Shown here: one piece after another, positions 1 through 10,675 of the stretch | Position numbering within the stretch: the first letter of the stretch is position 1 | Layout of the letters: each line of letters opens with the position of its first letter | Assembly (NCBI RefSeq): GCF_002077135.1 | Contig: NZ_LDOS01000002.1 | Coordinates: 992,001-1,056,000, forward strand | Length of the DNA stretch: 64,000 nucleotides | Direction: 5' to 3' | DNA from: Metallibacterium scheffleri | Lineage (GTDB): Bacteria; Pseudomonadota; Gammaproteobacteria; Xanthomonadales; Rhodanobacteraceae | The notes under the pieces: generated by a model | What the model was told of the DNA's origin: nothing | The model's input: the letters and a program-made list of their open reading frames with translations, nothing else | Databases searched by the model: none | Program-made: the position numbers and the translations under genes

Positions 1-1671
<1,671 letters not shown>

Positions 1672-1685
1672 CCCGGCACCGTGCT

Positions 1686-1715
1686 GGCGGGATGTGGCTG
1701 CGGCCACATCCCGCC
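1686..1715. terminator. Hairpin terminator between convergent katG and the DUF442 gene
   Basis: Perfect 12-bp inverted repeat (GGCGGGATGTGG and its complement) around a 6-base loop. It lies between two genes that end towards each other. There is no U-tract, so strand choice and termination strength are inferred from position only. Confidence 0.6.
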
Positions 1716-1740
1716 GCCGCGCCGAGTCGTGGCAAGAGCT

Positions 1741-2169
1741 TCAATCGAGCGGCAGGCCCAGGCGCACGCGCACTGCGGGTTCCAGCGCAGCCAGCCCAGC
1801 GCTGCGCCCAAGTTCCAACGCGACCTCGGGCGGATGACCCCACTCCCATGTCGCCACCAGCGCCAGCAGCGCGCCGACGCGATTGGCCGAACCGCAATGC
1901 ACTAGCACGGGCGCGTCGCCTTGCAACGCCTCGTGCAGCGCCGTGGCATGGGCGCGGTCCAGGTCCGCCGGCGTGGCGACCGGAATGTTGACGTACTCCA
2001 GCCCGCAGGTGGCCGCGCAGGCGGCTTCGTCCCAATCGAGCTCACTGTGCGGGCGCAGATTGATCACACGCCGCACACCCTTGCGCGCCAGCGCCTGCAG
2101 GTCTGCATGTTCGGGTTGGCCCATGCAGTACAGACGTCCTTCGATGCATCGGGGGGCGCAAGTGGTCAT
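1741..2169 (-). CDS. DUF442 protein-tyrosine-phosphatase-like protein (BLH-type)
   Basis: 142-aa protein of the DUF442 family. This domain is often encoded beside, or fused to, persulfide-dioxygenase-like metallo-beta-lactamase proteins. The C-terminal half carries the phosphatase-like P-loop VHCGSANRVG (CX5R); VRRVINLRPHSELD near the N-terminus fits the family. The start at 2169 (MTTCAPRC) is preceded by AGGA at suitable spacing, while an upstream in-frame extension would run into the promoter palindromes. It is divergent from the metallo-beta-lactamase gene and shares its promoter region, which suggests a common role in sulfide/persulfide handling. The substrate is unknown. Confidence 0.85.
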   Translation of the reverse strand: MTTCAPRCIEGRLYCMGQPEHADLQALARKGVRRVINLRPHSELDWDEAACAATCGLEYVNIPVATPADLDRAHATALHEALQGDAPVLVHCGSANRVGALLALVATWEWGHPPEVALELGRSAGLAALEPAVRVRLGLPLD

Positions 2170-2233
2170 ATCGATTCCTGTCTCGGTGGGCTGGCTTGAC
2201 GCACGATGCTGCTGACTGCCGCACGCACGGGGA

Positions 2234-2275
2234 CTTGTATACAAGGCATCGGGGCCTCACTATATATCATATATA
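2234..2275. promoter_or_regulatory. Two palindromes in the divergent sulfur-module promoter
   Basis: CTTGTATACAAG (2234-2245) is a perfect 12-bp palindrome. TATATATCATATATA (2261-2275) is a perfect 7+1+7 AT-rich palindrome. Both lie between divergent genes for the DUF442 protein and the MBL-fold protein. AT-rich palindromes control BigR/SqrR-type sulfide-responsive operons in other proteobacteria. No such regulator gene is seen nearby, so the binding protein is an inference. Confidence 0.55.
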
Positions 2276-2303
2276 ACTAATTTAGATTTCTTCAGGAGTC
2301 CGC

Positions 2304-3179
2304 ATGAATCCAGTCATCAAGAGCTTCTTGCATGCGCCCAGCTCGACCTGGACCCACCTGGTCATCGACCCGGCGACGCAAGCAGCGGCACTGATCGATC
2401 CGGTGCTGGATTTCGATTATCCATCCGGAGCCACCACCACCGACAGCGCCGCCGGGATCATCGCTGACATGCGTGCGCTGGACGTGAAGCTGGAATGGAT
2501 CCTCGAAACCCATGCGCACGCCGATCATTTGTCCGCGGCACCCCAGATCCGTGACAGTCTTGGCGGGCGCATTGCCATTGGCGAAGGCATCCGTCAGGTG
2601 CAGGCGCATTTCAGCGCGGAGCTGAACTTCGAGGCAGGCTTCCGCAGCGACGGCTCGCAGTTCGACTATCTGTTCAAGGACGGCGAACGCTTCCATATCG
2701 GCCAGCTCGATGCGCGCGTCATCGCCACGCCTGGGCATACCCGCGACTCGGTCAGCTATCTGATCGGTGATGCGCTGTTCGTGGGCGATACCCTGTTCAT
2801 GCCCGATGGCGGCACCGCGCGCTGCGATTTCCCGGGTGGCGATGCCGGGCTGTTGTACGACTCGATCCACAAACTCTACGAATTGCCCGAGGACACGCGC
2901 CTGTTCGTGTGCCACGACTATGCACCGGGCGGTCGCGCGCATCGCTGCCTGAGCAGTATTGGCGAACAGCGCCGTGGCAACATTCATATACACGAGGGCA
3001 TCAGCCGCAGTCAGTTCATCAGCATGCGTGGCGCGCGTGATCGCAGCTTGGGCATGCCCGCGTTGCTGTATCCATCCGTGCAGGTCAACGTGCGCGGTGG
3101 AGAATTTCCGCCCGCGGAAAGCAATGGTCACGTGTATCTGAAAGTGCCGCTGCACGCACAGCCGAGGCAATCAGCATGA
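2304..3179 (+). CDS. MBL-fold hydrolase, persulfide dioxygenase-like (ETHE1/Blh type)
   Basis: 291-aa cytoplasmic metallo-beta-lactamase-fold protein of the group that includes ETHE1-type persulfide dioxygenases, which oxidise glutathione persulfide to sulfite. Visible metal ligands are THAHADH (residues 69-75), the histidine in TPGHTRDS and the aspartate in VGDTLF. The tail CHDYAPGGRAHRC contains the last conserved histidine. The ATG has a strong AGGAG eight bases upstream. It starts a plus-strand operon with the truncated haemoglobin (ATGA overlap) and probably the rhodanese. Dioxygenase activity is inferred from the family and neighbours; other MBL hydrolases share the motifs. Confidence 0.88.
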   Translation: MNPVIKSFLHAPSSTWTHLVIDPATQAAALIDPVLDFDYPSGATTTDSAAGIIADMRALDVKLEWILETHAHADHLSAAPQIRDSLGGRIAIGEGIRQVQAHFSAELNFEAGFRSDGSQFDYLFKDGERFHIGQLDARVIATPGHTRDSVSYLIGDALFVGDTLFMPDGGTARCDFPGGDAGLLYDSIHKLYELPEDTRLFVCHDYAPGGRAHRCLSSIGEQRRGNIHIHEGISRSQFISMRGARDRSLGMPALLYPSVQVNVRGGEFPPAESNGHVYLKVPLHAQPRQSA

Positions 3180-3643
3180 GCAACACAAGTGGCCTTTATG
3201 CGCGTCTGGGCGGCGCGGCCACGCTCGATCAACTCGCCGCGCGTTTCTATGTGTGGATGTGCGAGTTGCCGGAAGCCGCGGCAGTGCACGCCATGCATCA
3301 GATGAGCCTGGATCAGGTTGAGGCACGCCTGCGGGCGTTTCTCAGTGCTTTTTTCGGCGGACCGGACGAATACCGCGCACGTTACGGTGAGCCGATGATG
3401 CGGCGCCGTCACCTCGCTTTCGCGATCGGCCCCGGCGAGCGCGACGCATGGCTGGCCTGCATGCAGCGCGCATTGGATGAAGTAGTCGCCGATTCGACGC
3501 TGCGCGCGGAAGCGTACGCGCAGATCGCCGCATTTGCCGAGCACATGCGCAACCGCGAAGTGGCTGGCGTCAGTGCGCACGAGTCAGGGAGCGCGTGCAC
3601 TGGAAGAAGTCATGCGCCGCATATCGTGGCTGCCAAATCATGA
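3176..3643 (+). CDS. Truncated haemoglobin (group II-like)
   Basis: 155-aa small globin. It begins LYARLGGAATLDQLAARFY, the usual truncated-globin N-terminus. Typical group II elements follow: a phenylalanine-rich FLSAFFGGPDEY segment, the proximal histidine region RRRHLAFAIGPGERDAWL, and the conserved W in DAWLACM. It overlaps the preceding gene by ATGA, so translation is probably coupled. Bound haem would bind O2, NO or sulfide; a globin inside a sulfide-oxidation operon could supply O2 to the dioxygenase or bind sulfide, but this is inference. The last 25 residues extend past the globin fold. Confidence 0.85.
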   Translation: MSNTSGLYARLGGAATLDQLAARFYVWMCELPEAAAVHAMHQMSLDQVEARLRAFLSAFFGGPDEYRARYGEPMMRRRHLAFAIGPGERDAWLACMQRALDEVVADSTLRAEAYAQIAAFAEHMRNREVAGVSAHESGSACTGRSHAPHIVAAKS

Positions 3644-3714
3644 GCCGCATACGCCACTGCCACGCGTTGCACGCAGTACTTCAATTATAAACCCCACCTT
3701 TTTTGGAGAATCCC

Positions 3715-4074
3715 ATGTTCGGTACTAACACCGGCAGCAAGCACCCGCTTGATATCGACTGCACGGCCGCGCGGCAGCGCCTGCAACAGGGCGCGAAGAT
3801 GATCGATGTGCGCGAGGCGCACGAGGTCGCGCACGGCAAGGTGCCGGGCAGCCTGCACATCCCGTTGGGCACCCTCGCGGGTGATATCGCCGCGACGTTG
3901 GCGCGTCATGGTATCGACCCCGCTGCCAACGATGTGCTGTGCATCTGCGCCAGTGGCGGGCGTTCGCGGCATGCCGCCATGGCCTTGCGCCATGCCGGGT
4001 GCGCAACCGCCGCCTCGGTGATGGGTGGCGTCACGGCCTGGGCCGCGACCGGTGGCACACTGGCGCGGGGCTGA
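3715..4074 (+). CDS. Rhodanese-like sulfurtransferase
   Basis: 119-aa single rhodanese domain. IDVREAHEVAHGKVPGSLHIPLG holds the CH2A-like motif, shown here only in part: DVREAHEVAHGKVPGS. The active-site loop is CASGGRSR, with catalytic cysteine and following arginine. Such enzymes move sulfane sulfur between thiosulfate or persulfides and thiols, and often partner with persulfide dioxygenases. The ATG at 3715 has GGAG seven bases upstream; a longer TTG-initiated form starting inside the ribosome-binding site is unlikely. It follows the globin gene by about 70 bases. Confidence 0.87.
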   Translation: MFGTNTGSKHPLDIDCTAARQRLQQGAKMIDVREAHEVAHGKVPGSLHIPLGTLAGDIAATLARHGIDPAANDVLCICASGGRSRHAAMALRHAGCATAASVMGGVTAWAATGGTLARG

Positions 4075-4207
4075 GGCGTACCCACCTTGTAGAATGGACT
4101 TTCCGCCATGGTTCGCGCGCAACGCGCTATCGGCAAAGTCTCGCCATCGTTGCCGCGATAAGTACCTGTACGCTCATCGCGACAACAAGCGCATCGCTGA
4201 GTATTTC

Positions 4208-6136
4208 CTACAATCTGCGCATGACGCGAAAGCCGATGCGCGCGCTGCGCAGATCAGCCGGCATGTCCATGCGCCATGCGCTCAGCGCCTGATCGGGGGT
4301 GCTCGCCCATGAGCTACCCCGCACCACGCGGTTCTGGCAACCCGGATTGACCCAGGCGCTGCCGTTGTCGGGTGCGCGCACATAGTTGTCGTGCCAGCAA
4401 TCCTCGGTCCATTCCGACACATTGCCGTCGATATCGAACAAGCCGAAGGGATTGGGCAGGAAACTCATCACTGGTGCCGTACCCCAGTAGCCATCGCCGT
4501 AACCTTTGAAGCTGTTGTCCCAGCGGCGCCCCTTGGGTGAGCGATCCAGCGAGCCGGCCAGATTCTCCACGCGCTGCTTCGGGCTGCCCTGACCCCACCA
4601 GTACGGGGTGGTGGTGCCGCCGCGTTCGGCATATTCGTATTCGGCTTCACTGGGCAGGCTGTATTCCTTGCCAGTAGCCTTGCTCAGCCAGTCGCAGTAA
4701 GCCTCGGCATCGTCCCAGCTGATGTTGATCACCGGCATGTCGCCGGTGGCGGGTTGGCCGTTGTAACCATCGCGCCAAGTGGCGCCTGGATCCATGCGCA
4801 TGCGGCCGCTGAGCTCGTCGTAGACCATGGCGCCACCCTGGCGTTCGGCATCGGTTATATAACCGGTGGCACGCACGAACGCGCGAAATTGGGCCACGCT
4901 GATCTCGCTGCGCGCCAGCGCAAAACCCTTGCTGAAAGTCACCGTGTGCGCAGGCGCCTGGTTACTGCGAAAGCCAGGTTGGCCGGGCCGCGAACCCATC
5001 ATGAATGTCCCGGCCGGAATCACCACCATGGTCGGCGCGCTGCCGGCGCGGTCGATGAAGTTGTCCGCGAATACCTGACCCGGCCGGTAACCGTCATACA
5101 GCTTCGCATCGCGCATGCGCGCTGCGTAGCTCGCCAGTTGCGGCAGTGTCGGGTCCAGTAGCCGGGCCCGTGCAGCCAGTTGTTCGGCCAGTCGCGGCGC
5201 CCGCGCCTGCAGCGCGGCATCCGCGCGCGCAACCAGTGCACGCGCATGTTGACGACGCGTCTGCCGGAACTGCGCGCGCATGGCGATCAATTCCGGACTG
5301 TCAGGGGCCACGCTTTGCGCCTGCGCCAGCAAGCGGCTCACGCGTGGGTAATCCTCACTGGCCAGTGCTGCCCGTGCTTGCAGCAACACGCCGTGTTGTA
5401 GATCCCGCACTCCGCGCGCGGCCACAACGTTGCCTGGATCGAGCGTCAGCACACGCCGATACAGATCCAGTGCGCTGGAGCCCGCAGGATTCAGCGCATG
5501 CCCCGCACGCGCCTGCTCGGCGGCCTCGCGCAGCAGCGGCTGCACGTGTTCCAGCACAAACAGACGCGCCTGTAGCGGCGTCGTCGCGGTCAGCCCTCCA
5601 GGCAATTTGCGCAGCAGGTTCAGCAGTGCCTGCGCGGCTTTGGCATCACCCTCATCGATGGCCTGCCGCGCATTGCTGGCAAGACGCTGACTCAGCGCGC
5701 CGAGCCCGGCGCGCGCATCGGCATTGCCGGGCGCCAGCGCCAGGGCGCGCTGATACAGTGCCGCCGCGCTATCCGGCGTGCCGACCCAGCGTTCAGCCAG
5801 TTCAGCCGCGTGTGCCTGCTTGAGCAGATCCACCACGGCGGGTGGACCGGCATACTGCGGCGTCGACACGATGCGCGCCGTGAGCGGTGCCAGCGCCAGC
5901 GGTGGACCGGCGTTGTAGATCGATGTGCCGGCGCTGGCGGGTGTACTGCCCAGGCTCATGGCCGCGTTACCCAGCGATATTGAACTGCTGCCGCTCGAAA
6001 CGCTCGCAGCCGGCACGGTCGGAGGCAACATCAGCCATCCCGGCAAAAACCGGTAAACGAGTGCGAACAGCAGCAGCGCCACCGCGGCGCCGATACCCGC
6101 CTTGCGTTGCCAGCCAGTTGCGGATTGTCCTGCCAT
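4208..6136 (-). CDS. Membrane-anchored TPR protein with C-terminal FGE-sulfatase-type domain
   Basis: About 642 aa. An N-terminal transmembrane anchor (AAVALLLFALVYRFLPGWLML) is followed by several hundred residues of alanine-rich TPR-like helices (for example ALYQRALALAPGNADARAGLGAL). The last ~240 residues form a formylglycine-generating-enzyme-type domain: MVVIPAGTFMMGS, VAQFRAFVRATGY, PVINISWDDAEAYCDWLS, SLPSEAEYEYAERGG, FDIDGNVSEWTEDCW and RGSSWAS. The cysteine pair of true FGEs near the C-terminus is not seen (RGSSWASTPDQALSAWR), so sulfatase maturation is unlikely. The domain is probably an EgtB/NirV-like or binding version. The start is uncertain: the ATG at 6136 has a weak RBS, and a longer form to 6187 is possible. 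Confidence 0.82.
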   Translation of the reverse strand: MAGQSATGWQRKAGIGAAVALLLFALVYRFLPGWLMLPPTVPAASVSSGSSSISLGNAAMSLGSTPASAGTSIYNAGPPLALAPLTARIVSTPQYAGPPAVVDLLKQAHAAELAERWVGTPDSAAALYQRALALAPGNADARAGLGALSQRLASNARQAIDEGDAKAAQALLNLLRKLPGGLTATTPLQARLFVLEHVQPLLREAAEQARAGHALNPAGSSALDLYRRVLTLDPGNVVAARGVRDLQHGVLLQARAALASEDYPRVSRLLAQAQSVAPDSPELIAMRAQFRQTRRQHARALVARADAALQARAPRLAEQLAARARLLDPTLPQLASYAARMRDAKLYDGYRPGQVFADNFIDRAGSAPTMVVIPAGTFMMGSRPGQPGFRSNQAPAHTVTFSKGFALARSEISVAQFRAFVRATGYITDAERQGGAMVYDELSGRMRMDPGATWRDGYNGQPATGDMPVINISWDDAEAYCDWLSKATGKEYSLPSEAEYEYAERGGTTTPYWWGQGSPKQRVENLAGSLDRSPKGRRWDNSFKGYGDGYWGTAPVMSFLPNPFGLFDIDGNVSEWTEDCWHDNYVRAPDNGSAWVNPGCQNRVVRGSSWASTPDQALSAWRMDMPADLRSARIGFRVMRRL

Positions 6137-6278
6137 GAGACTGCGGTCCGGTTCGATAAAGGGTTGTGCACTTCGAAAACTCCGCAATGGGGTTTTTCGA
6201 GGTTCCCTGCTAGGGTGCGCGCCACCTTAGGCAAAGCGGCGCCGCGGAGCAATGCCTGCGTGCCGGAATCGGAGCACT

Positions 6279-7373
6279 GTGAGAGAAGCGCAATGGATCG
6301 ACACGCCAGCCGGTCTCGATGACTGGTTGGCGCAACTGTCAATGAATGCGCCCAGCGTCGGGATCGACACTGAGTTCGTGCGCGAGTCGACTTTTTATCC
6401 GCGGCTGGCACTGCTGCAGATCGCCGTGGATGAGGCCATCGCGCTGATCGATCCACTGGCATTCGACGCGCGGGCGCTGCGCGTCTGGCTCGAGGCCGCG
6501 CCACGCATCTGCGTGCTGCACAGCGCCAGCGAAGACATCGAAGTGCTGCGCGACCTGTTGCCGCGTGGTCTGCCGCAACTTTTCGACACACAGATTGCTG
6601 CGGCTTTCGCCGGCCTGGGCGCTGGTGTCGGCTATCAGCGCCTGGTGTCCGATTTGCTCGCCGTCGAATTGCCGAAGGACGCCACGCGCTCCGACTGGAC
6701 GCGCCGCCCGCTCAGCCTGCAGCAGCACACCTACGCAGTGCAGGACGTGCTGCATTTGCATGCGTTGCGCGAGATGCTCGAAAACAAATTGCGCGCGCGT
6801 GGCTATGTGGATTGGTTCATGGAAGACTGCGTGCGCTTGCTGCGCCGTGCTGATGCGCCCGCTGATGCACAACCGCAACGCAGCTTCCGCGCTGCTGCGC
6901 ACTGGCCCGAAAGCAGCCTCGCGCGTTTGCGTGCCCTGCTGCTCTGGCGCGATGCCGCCGCGCGCCGCTGGGACGTGCCGCGTACTTGGCTGCTGCGCGA
7001 CGAACACTGCGCGGATCTCGCCCTCGACCCGCCGGCCGGCCTCGCCACGCTGGAAGCCCGTACCCGCGGCCAGCGCGCGCTGCGCCAACCCGTGCGTGCC
7101 GAATTGTGGGAGCACCTGCAACAGCCCATTGAAGCGGCATTTATCGAGGCAACGCAGCGCCCCGATGATTTCCTCAAAGGCAACGCCAAGCGCGCTTTCG
7201 ACGCCATGCGCGAGTACATCGACCGTGAAGCCGTCCGCCTCGATCTGCCTGCCAGCTTGTTGTGCCCGCGCCGCGGGTTGGAACGCTACATCGCCGCGCA
7301 CGATTGGCCAGCAGAGCTGCACGGCTGGCGCCAAGGTTTGCTGCAAACGCAATTGGCGCCGCTGTTGCCTTGA
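6279..7373 (+). CDS. rnd: Ribonuclease D
   Basis: 3'-5' exoribonuclease that trims tRNA precursors. It has a DEDDy exonuclease core: GIDTEFVRESTFYP (first D and E), LHSASEDIEVL (second D) and YAVQDVLHLHAL (Y and last D). An HRDC domain follows (RLRALLLWRDAAARRWDVPR), and then a second helical domain. Length, 364 aa, is usual. I chose the GTG at 6279 because GGAG lies 5 bases upstream and it leaves 28 residues before the catalytic aspartate, as in characterised enzymes. An ATG at 6252 would add nine residues but has poor RBS spacing. It lies directly upstream of a tRNA-Ala gene. Confidence 0.93.
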   Translation: MREAQWIDTPAGLDDWLAQLSMNAPSVGIDTEFVRESTFYPRLALLQIAVDEAIALIDPLAFDARALRVWLEAAPRICVLHSASEDIEVLRDLLPRGLPQLFDTQIAAAFAGLGAGVGYQRLVSDLLAVELPKDATRSDWTRRPLSLQQHTYAVQDVLHLHALREMLENKLRARGYVDWFMEDCVRLLRRADAPADAQPQRSFRAAAHWPESSLARLRALLLWRDAAARRWDVPRTWLLRDEHCADLALDPPAGLATLEARTRGQRALRQPVRAELWEHLQQPIEAAFIEATQRPDDFLKGNAKRAFDAMREYIDREAVRLDLPASLLCPRRGLERYIAAHDWPAELHGWRQGLLQTQLAPLLP

Positions 7374-7504
7374 ATCCGCACGGCGGGTGCCGCTGCAGGA
7401 CACTGTTCACGCTTGTTCCCGTGATACGGGAGTCCGGCAGCGATACGCAGGTGCAATGGGGCTTGGCGACATCGGCCTGGCCAAGTAAACTGCGCCGCTC
7501 ACGT

Positions 7505-7580
<76 letters not shown>

Positions 7581-7590
7581 TCCGCAAATC

Positions 7591-7623
7591 CCAACCATTG
7601 TCATTGCATGGTTGGTTTTTTTT
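7591..7623 (+). terminator. Intrinsic terminator of tRNA-Ala
   Basis: Stem CCAACCAT/ATGGTTGG (8 bp, 9-base loop) followed by eight T residues, ten bases after the tRNA CCA. Confidence 0.85.
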
Positions 7624-7675
7624 GGGGTATCCGAATTAGCTGGTTGAAAATGGCCACTTCTCGATACCACTGTTA

Positions 7676-7787
7676 CGTGTTCGGTGGTTGAAAGCCAGTG
7701 GGCCGACGCTCGAAAACTCCGGCTTCCGGCTTGTCGCACAGAGTTGGGCTATGCGCGCCGCAGCAGGCAAGTCCGGTGTCGTAGCGG
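7676..7787 (-). repeat. Direct repeat copy A (remnant of ISL3 transposase 3' end)
   Basis: 112 bp that align without gaps to 8486-8597, with 20 mismatches in a hand alignment. In the matching frame both encode GAHxPTLCDKxEAG. Copy B is the 3' end of the intact transposase ORF, so copy A looks like a decayed second IS end. It lies just past the stop of the 7798-8460 ORF. Confidence 0.7.
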
Positions 7788-7797
7788 GTTGTAGCCT

Positions 7798-8460
7798 TCA
7801 ATTGCAATAATGCTCGGCCTGAATCAAATGAAGCTCGTGTGCAGTGAGCCCATGACGATCTCTTTCGGCCGCCGGCAGGTTCGCGTAAAGGCCAATCTGC
7901 GAACAAAAAAGCATACCCCGCAACGCTTCCATGGCCAAGTGAACCTTGCCGCCAAGCGTGTTAGACCCCGGTGGTTCAAAATGAAAACCGTGCGCAATCA
8001 CGCGCGAACTACCTGGAACAAATCTGCTGCCTGGAAGTCGCTCAGCCCAAGTTTCGCCCGGCGGCAACCTTATAGCTCTCGATGCGATTAGACTGATTAT
8101 TGAGGGTAACCGAACTGTCGGAGCGGCTAGATTTGGCTTTATCGCAGTTCTGATCTTTGGAGTGGGGAGGATTATTTTACGATGAATATCAGCAGTGAAT
8201 TGTCTTGTCGGCAAGTTTGTACCCGAATTAAAGCTAATGGCTATCGGAGTTGGCAAGATGGTCTTTCTTCGGTTGCTGGATAGCTCAACAAGCAGCGCTC
8301 CCCTGTAATCATATGCTCGCTGACGATGCGGTAGTACGGTCGCTGGCAGTGAAATCAAGATCCACAGACACAAGTGCAAAGCGAATGCCGTGCTCAACGC
8401 GATAACACGCAACCCAGAAAAAGAGGTGGCTCGCTGAGATGCTCGGAAATCAATTGCCAT
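7798..8460 (-). CDS. Unknown membrane-anchored protein between the IS repeats
   Basis: 220-aa reading frame that I do not recognise with certainty. The N-terminus (VIALSTAFALHLCLWILISLPA) is a single hydrophobic anchor following a basic segment, the layout of TonB-like energy transducers. The middle is rich in proline, isoleucine and arginine (ILPTP occurs twice). The C-terminus (EALRGMLFC, HGLTAHELHLIQAEHYC) does not look like a TonB C-terminal domain. The ATG at 8460 has no strong RBS; a GTG at 8472 is the alternative. It is flanked by the two 112-bp repeats and overlaps the end of the transposase frame, so it may be cargo or an interrupted resident gene. It is moderately richer in A+T than the backbone. 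Confidence 0.5.
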   Translation of the reverse strand: MAIDFRASQRATSFSGLRVIALSTAFALHLCLWILISLPATVLPHRQRAYDYRGALLVELSSNRRKTILPTPIAISFNSGTNLPTRQFTADIHRKIILPTPKIRTAIKPNLAAPTVRLPSIISLIASRAIRLPPGETWAERLPGSRFVPGSSRVIAHGFHFEPPGSNTLGGKVHLAMEALRGMLFCSQIGLYANLPAAERDRHGLTAHELHLIQAEHYCN

Positions 8461-9895
8461 TCTGCAGGGCACAGTTAGACGAACACGTGTTCGGTAGTTG
8501 AATACCTGCGGGCTGATCCTCGAAGGCTCCGGCTTCCAGCTTGTCGCACAGGGTGGGGATATGCGCGCCGTAGCAAACCAGTCGGGTGTCGTAACGGACC
8601 CTTGAGCGAACTGATCGGGCCGTGGTGTACGTCATGTACCCAACGCCAAGGCCGCCCGCGTCATCATCCAGTACCGGCGTCGCGACACGCTCCACCATCG
8701 TCCCTTTTTTCAGGGCGTTGGTGTCATAGAGCATCTTGGCCCTGATCACTTCAAGTGAGTATCCGCGGCCCATTCGATTGATGCTTTTCGCCAGTCGGTT
8801 GATGGACTCAGTGTAGGCGTTCGTGATGCGGTGGTCGAAATAGTTGAGGATGTGGTTCCGGCGGGTGGCCAGGGCGCTCAGGGCCTCCTTGAAGAACACC
8901 GCCATCTCCGGTGGCACTGAGGCGATCCATGCATCCATCGCTTCGGACGCGGACTGGCGATCCGTCTGCTCCCAGATGGCGAAGAAGCGCTCCTTGCAAC
9001 GCCAAGCCAGCGCCAGGGAAGGGAAGTCACGATGGATGGCGCCGAGGATCTCGCGCCCGCGGTCGTTCAGCCGGGATCCGTGCTTCAACATGACGTGACG
9101 TTCATCCTTGAGTTGCAACCGCACCTTGCGGGTCAAGCCTTTCCGGATCGCCTTGCGGGCAGCTTCCATGCCGTTCGTGCCCATGCGCTGGATGTGGAAG
9201 CGGTCCGCCACCACGATGGCATCGGGGAAGAACTCCTTGGCGACCGTGGCGTAGTTGTTCCACAGGTCGGTCGAGAACAGCTCGACGTCTTTGCGGTTGG
9301 GGAATTGGCGAAAGTACGTCCGCAGGTCCGCCATGACCCTGGAGTCCAGCAAGTCGTAGACCGTATTCTTCTCGACGTTGGTGAGGATGCACCGGTACTT
9401 GCCGATGATCTTGACCTCATCGATGCCCAGCCAACGCGGCGTTGCAAACCGATACCGGCGTTCCAGATCGCGCACCATGTCATCGAAGATATGTCGCACG
9501 CTGACATCGGAAATCCCCACGTCCCGACCGATCGACGCGAAGGTGTGCTCGAGCGTGCGGGATTGGACGAACCGGATCAATCGACCGGTGGCCCTGCGGT
9601 TCTCGTCCATTTCCGGCAGCGGGTCCGGAAACAGAGTCTTGCAGTCACGGCATCGCCACCGGCGACGATGGACCTCCAGCACCGTGGGCTCACCGAAGTG
9701 AGGGGCATCCGCATAGCTCTGCCGGCGCAGGCCGTGCCTGTAGAGCCGGGTTGACTGGCACTTCGGGCAGGCCGTTGGGATGAAGGTCGGTTCGACTTCC
9801 ACACGCCGGACACGTCCTCCTTCGCTCGCGGACGCCAGCGTTGCGGGGTGAATCTGAATGACGCGGAGTCCCGGTAAATCCAGCGCATCAACCAT
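8450..9895 (-). mobile_element. ISL3-family transposase
   Basis: 481-aa transposase that mobilises its IS by a DDE mechanism. The N-terminal zinc-finger region has the pairs CPKC and CRDC. The catalytic core shows the first aspartate in LGIDEVK, the second in VVADRFHIQ and the glutamate in TNAYTESINRLAK, followed by MGRGYSLEVIRAKML, all typical of ISL3. The last ~40 residues (from about 8600 down) are the segment that is repeated at 7676-7787. I could not delimit terminal inverted repeats: the right end lies somewhere in 9896-9962, just after the ABC ATPase gene, which is intact. Confidence 0.88.
8486..8597 (-). repeat. Direct repeat copy B (3' end of the ISL3 transposase)
   Basis: Partner of 7676-7787: same length, same orientation, 92 of 112 positions identical. 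It lies within the 3' end of the transposase frame. Confidence 0.7.
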
Positions 9896-9962
9896 GCGAT
9901 GCTGCCGTCCGAGGGGTTGCAGGCAACACCCGATTGGGCGCCATCACGATCTTCATGGCGCG

Positions 9963-10664
<702 letters not shown>

Positions 10665-10675
10665 GGCGGACTCCT

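Noticed and set aside
4208-6136. Annotation as a true formylglycine-generating enzyme.
   Set aside because: The C-terminal cysteine pair needed for oxygen-dependent catalysis is not seen; only the fold is supported.
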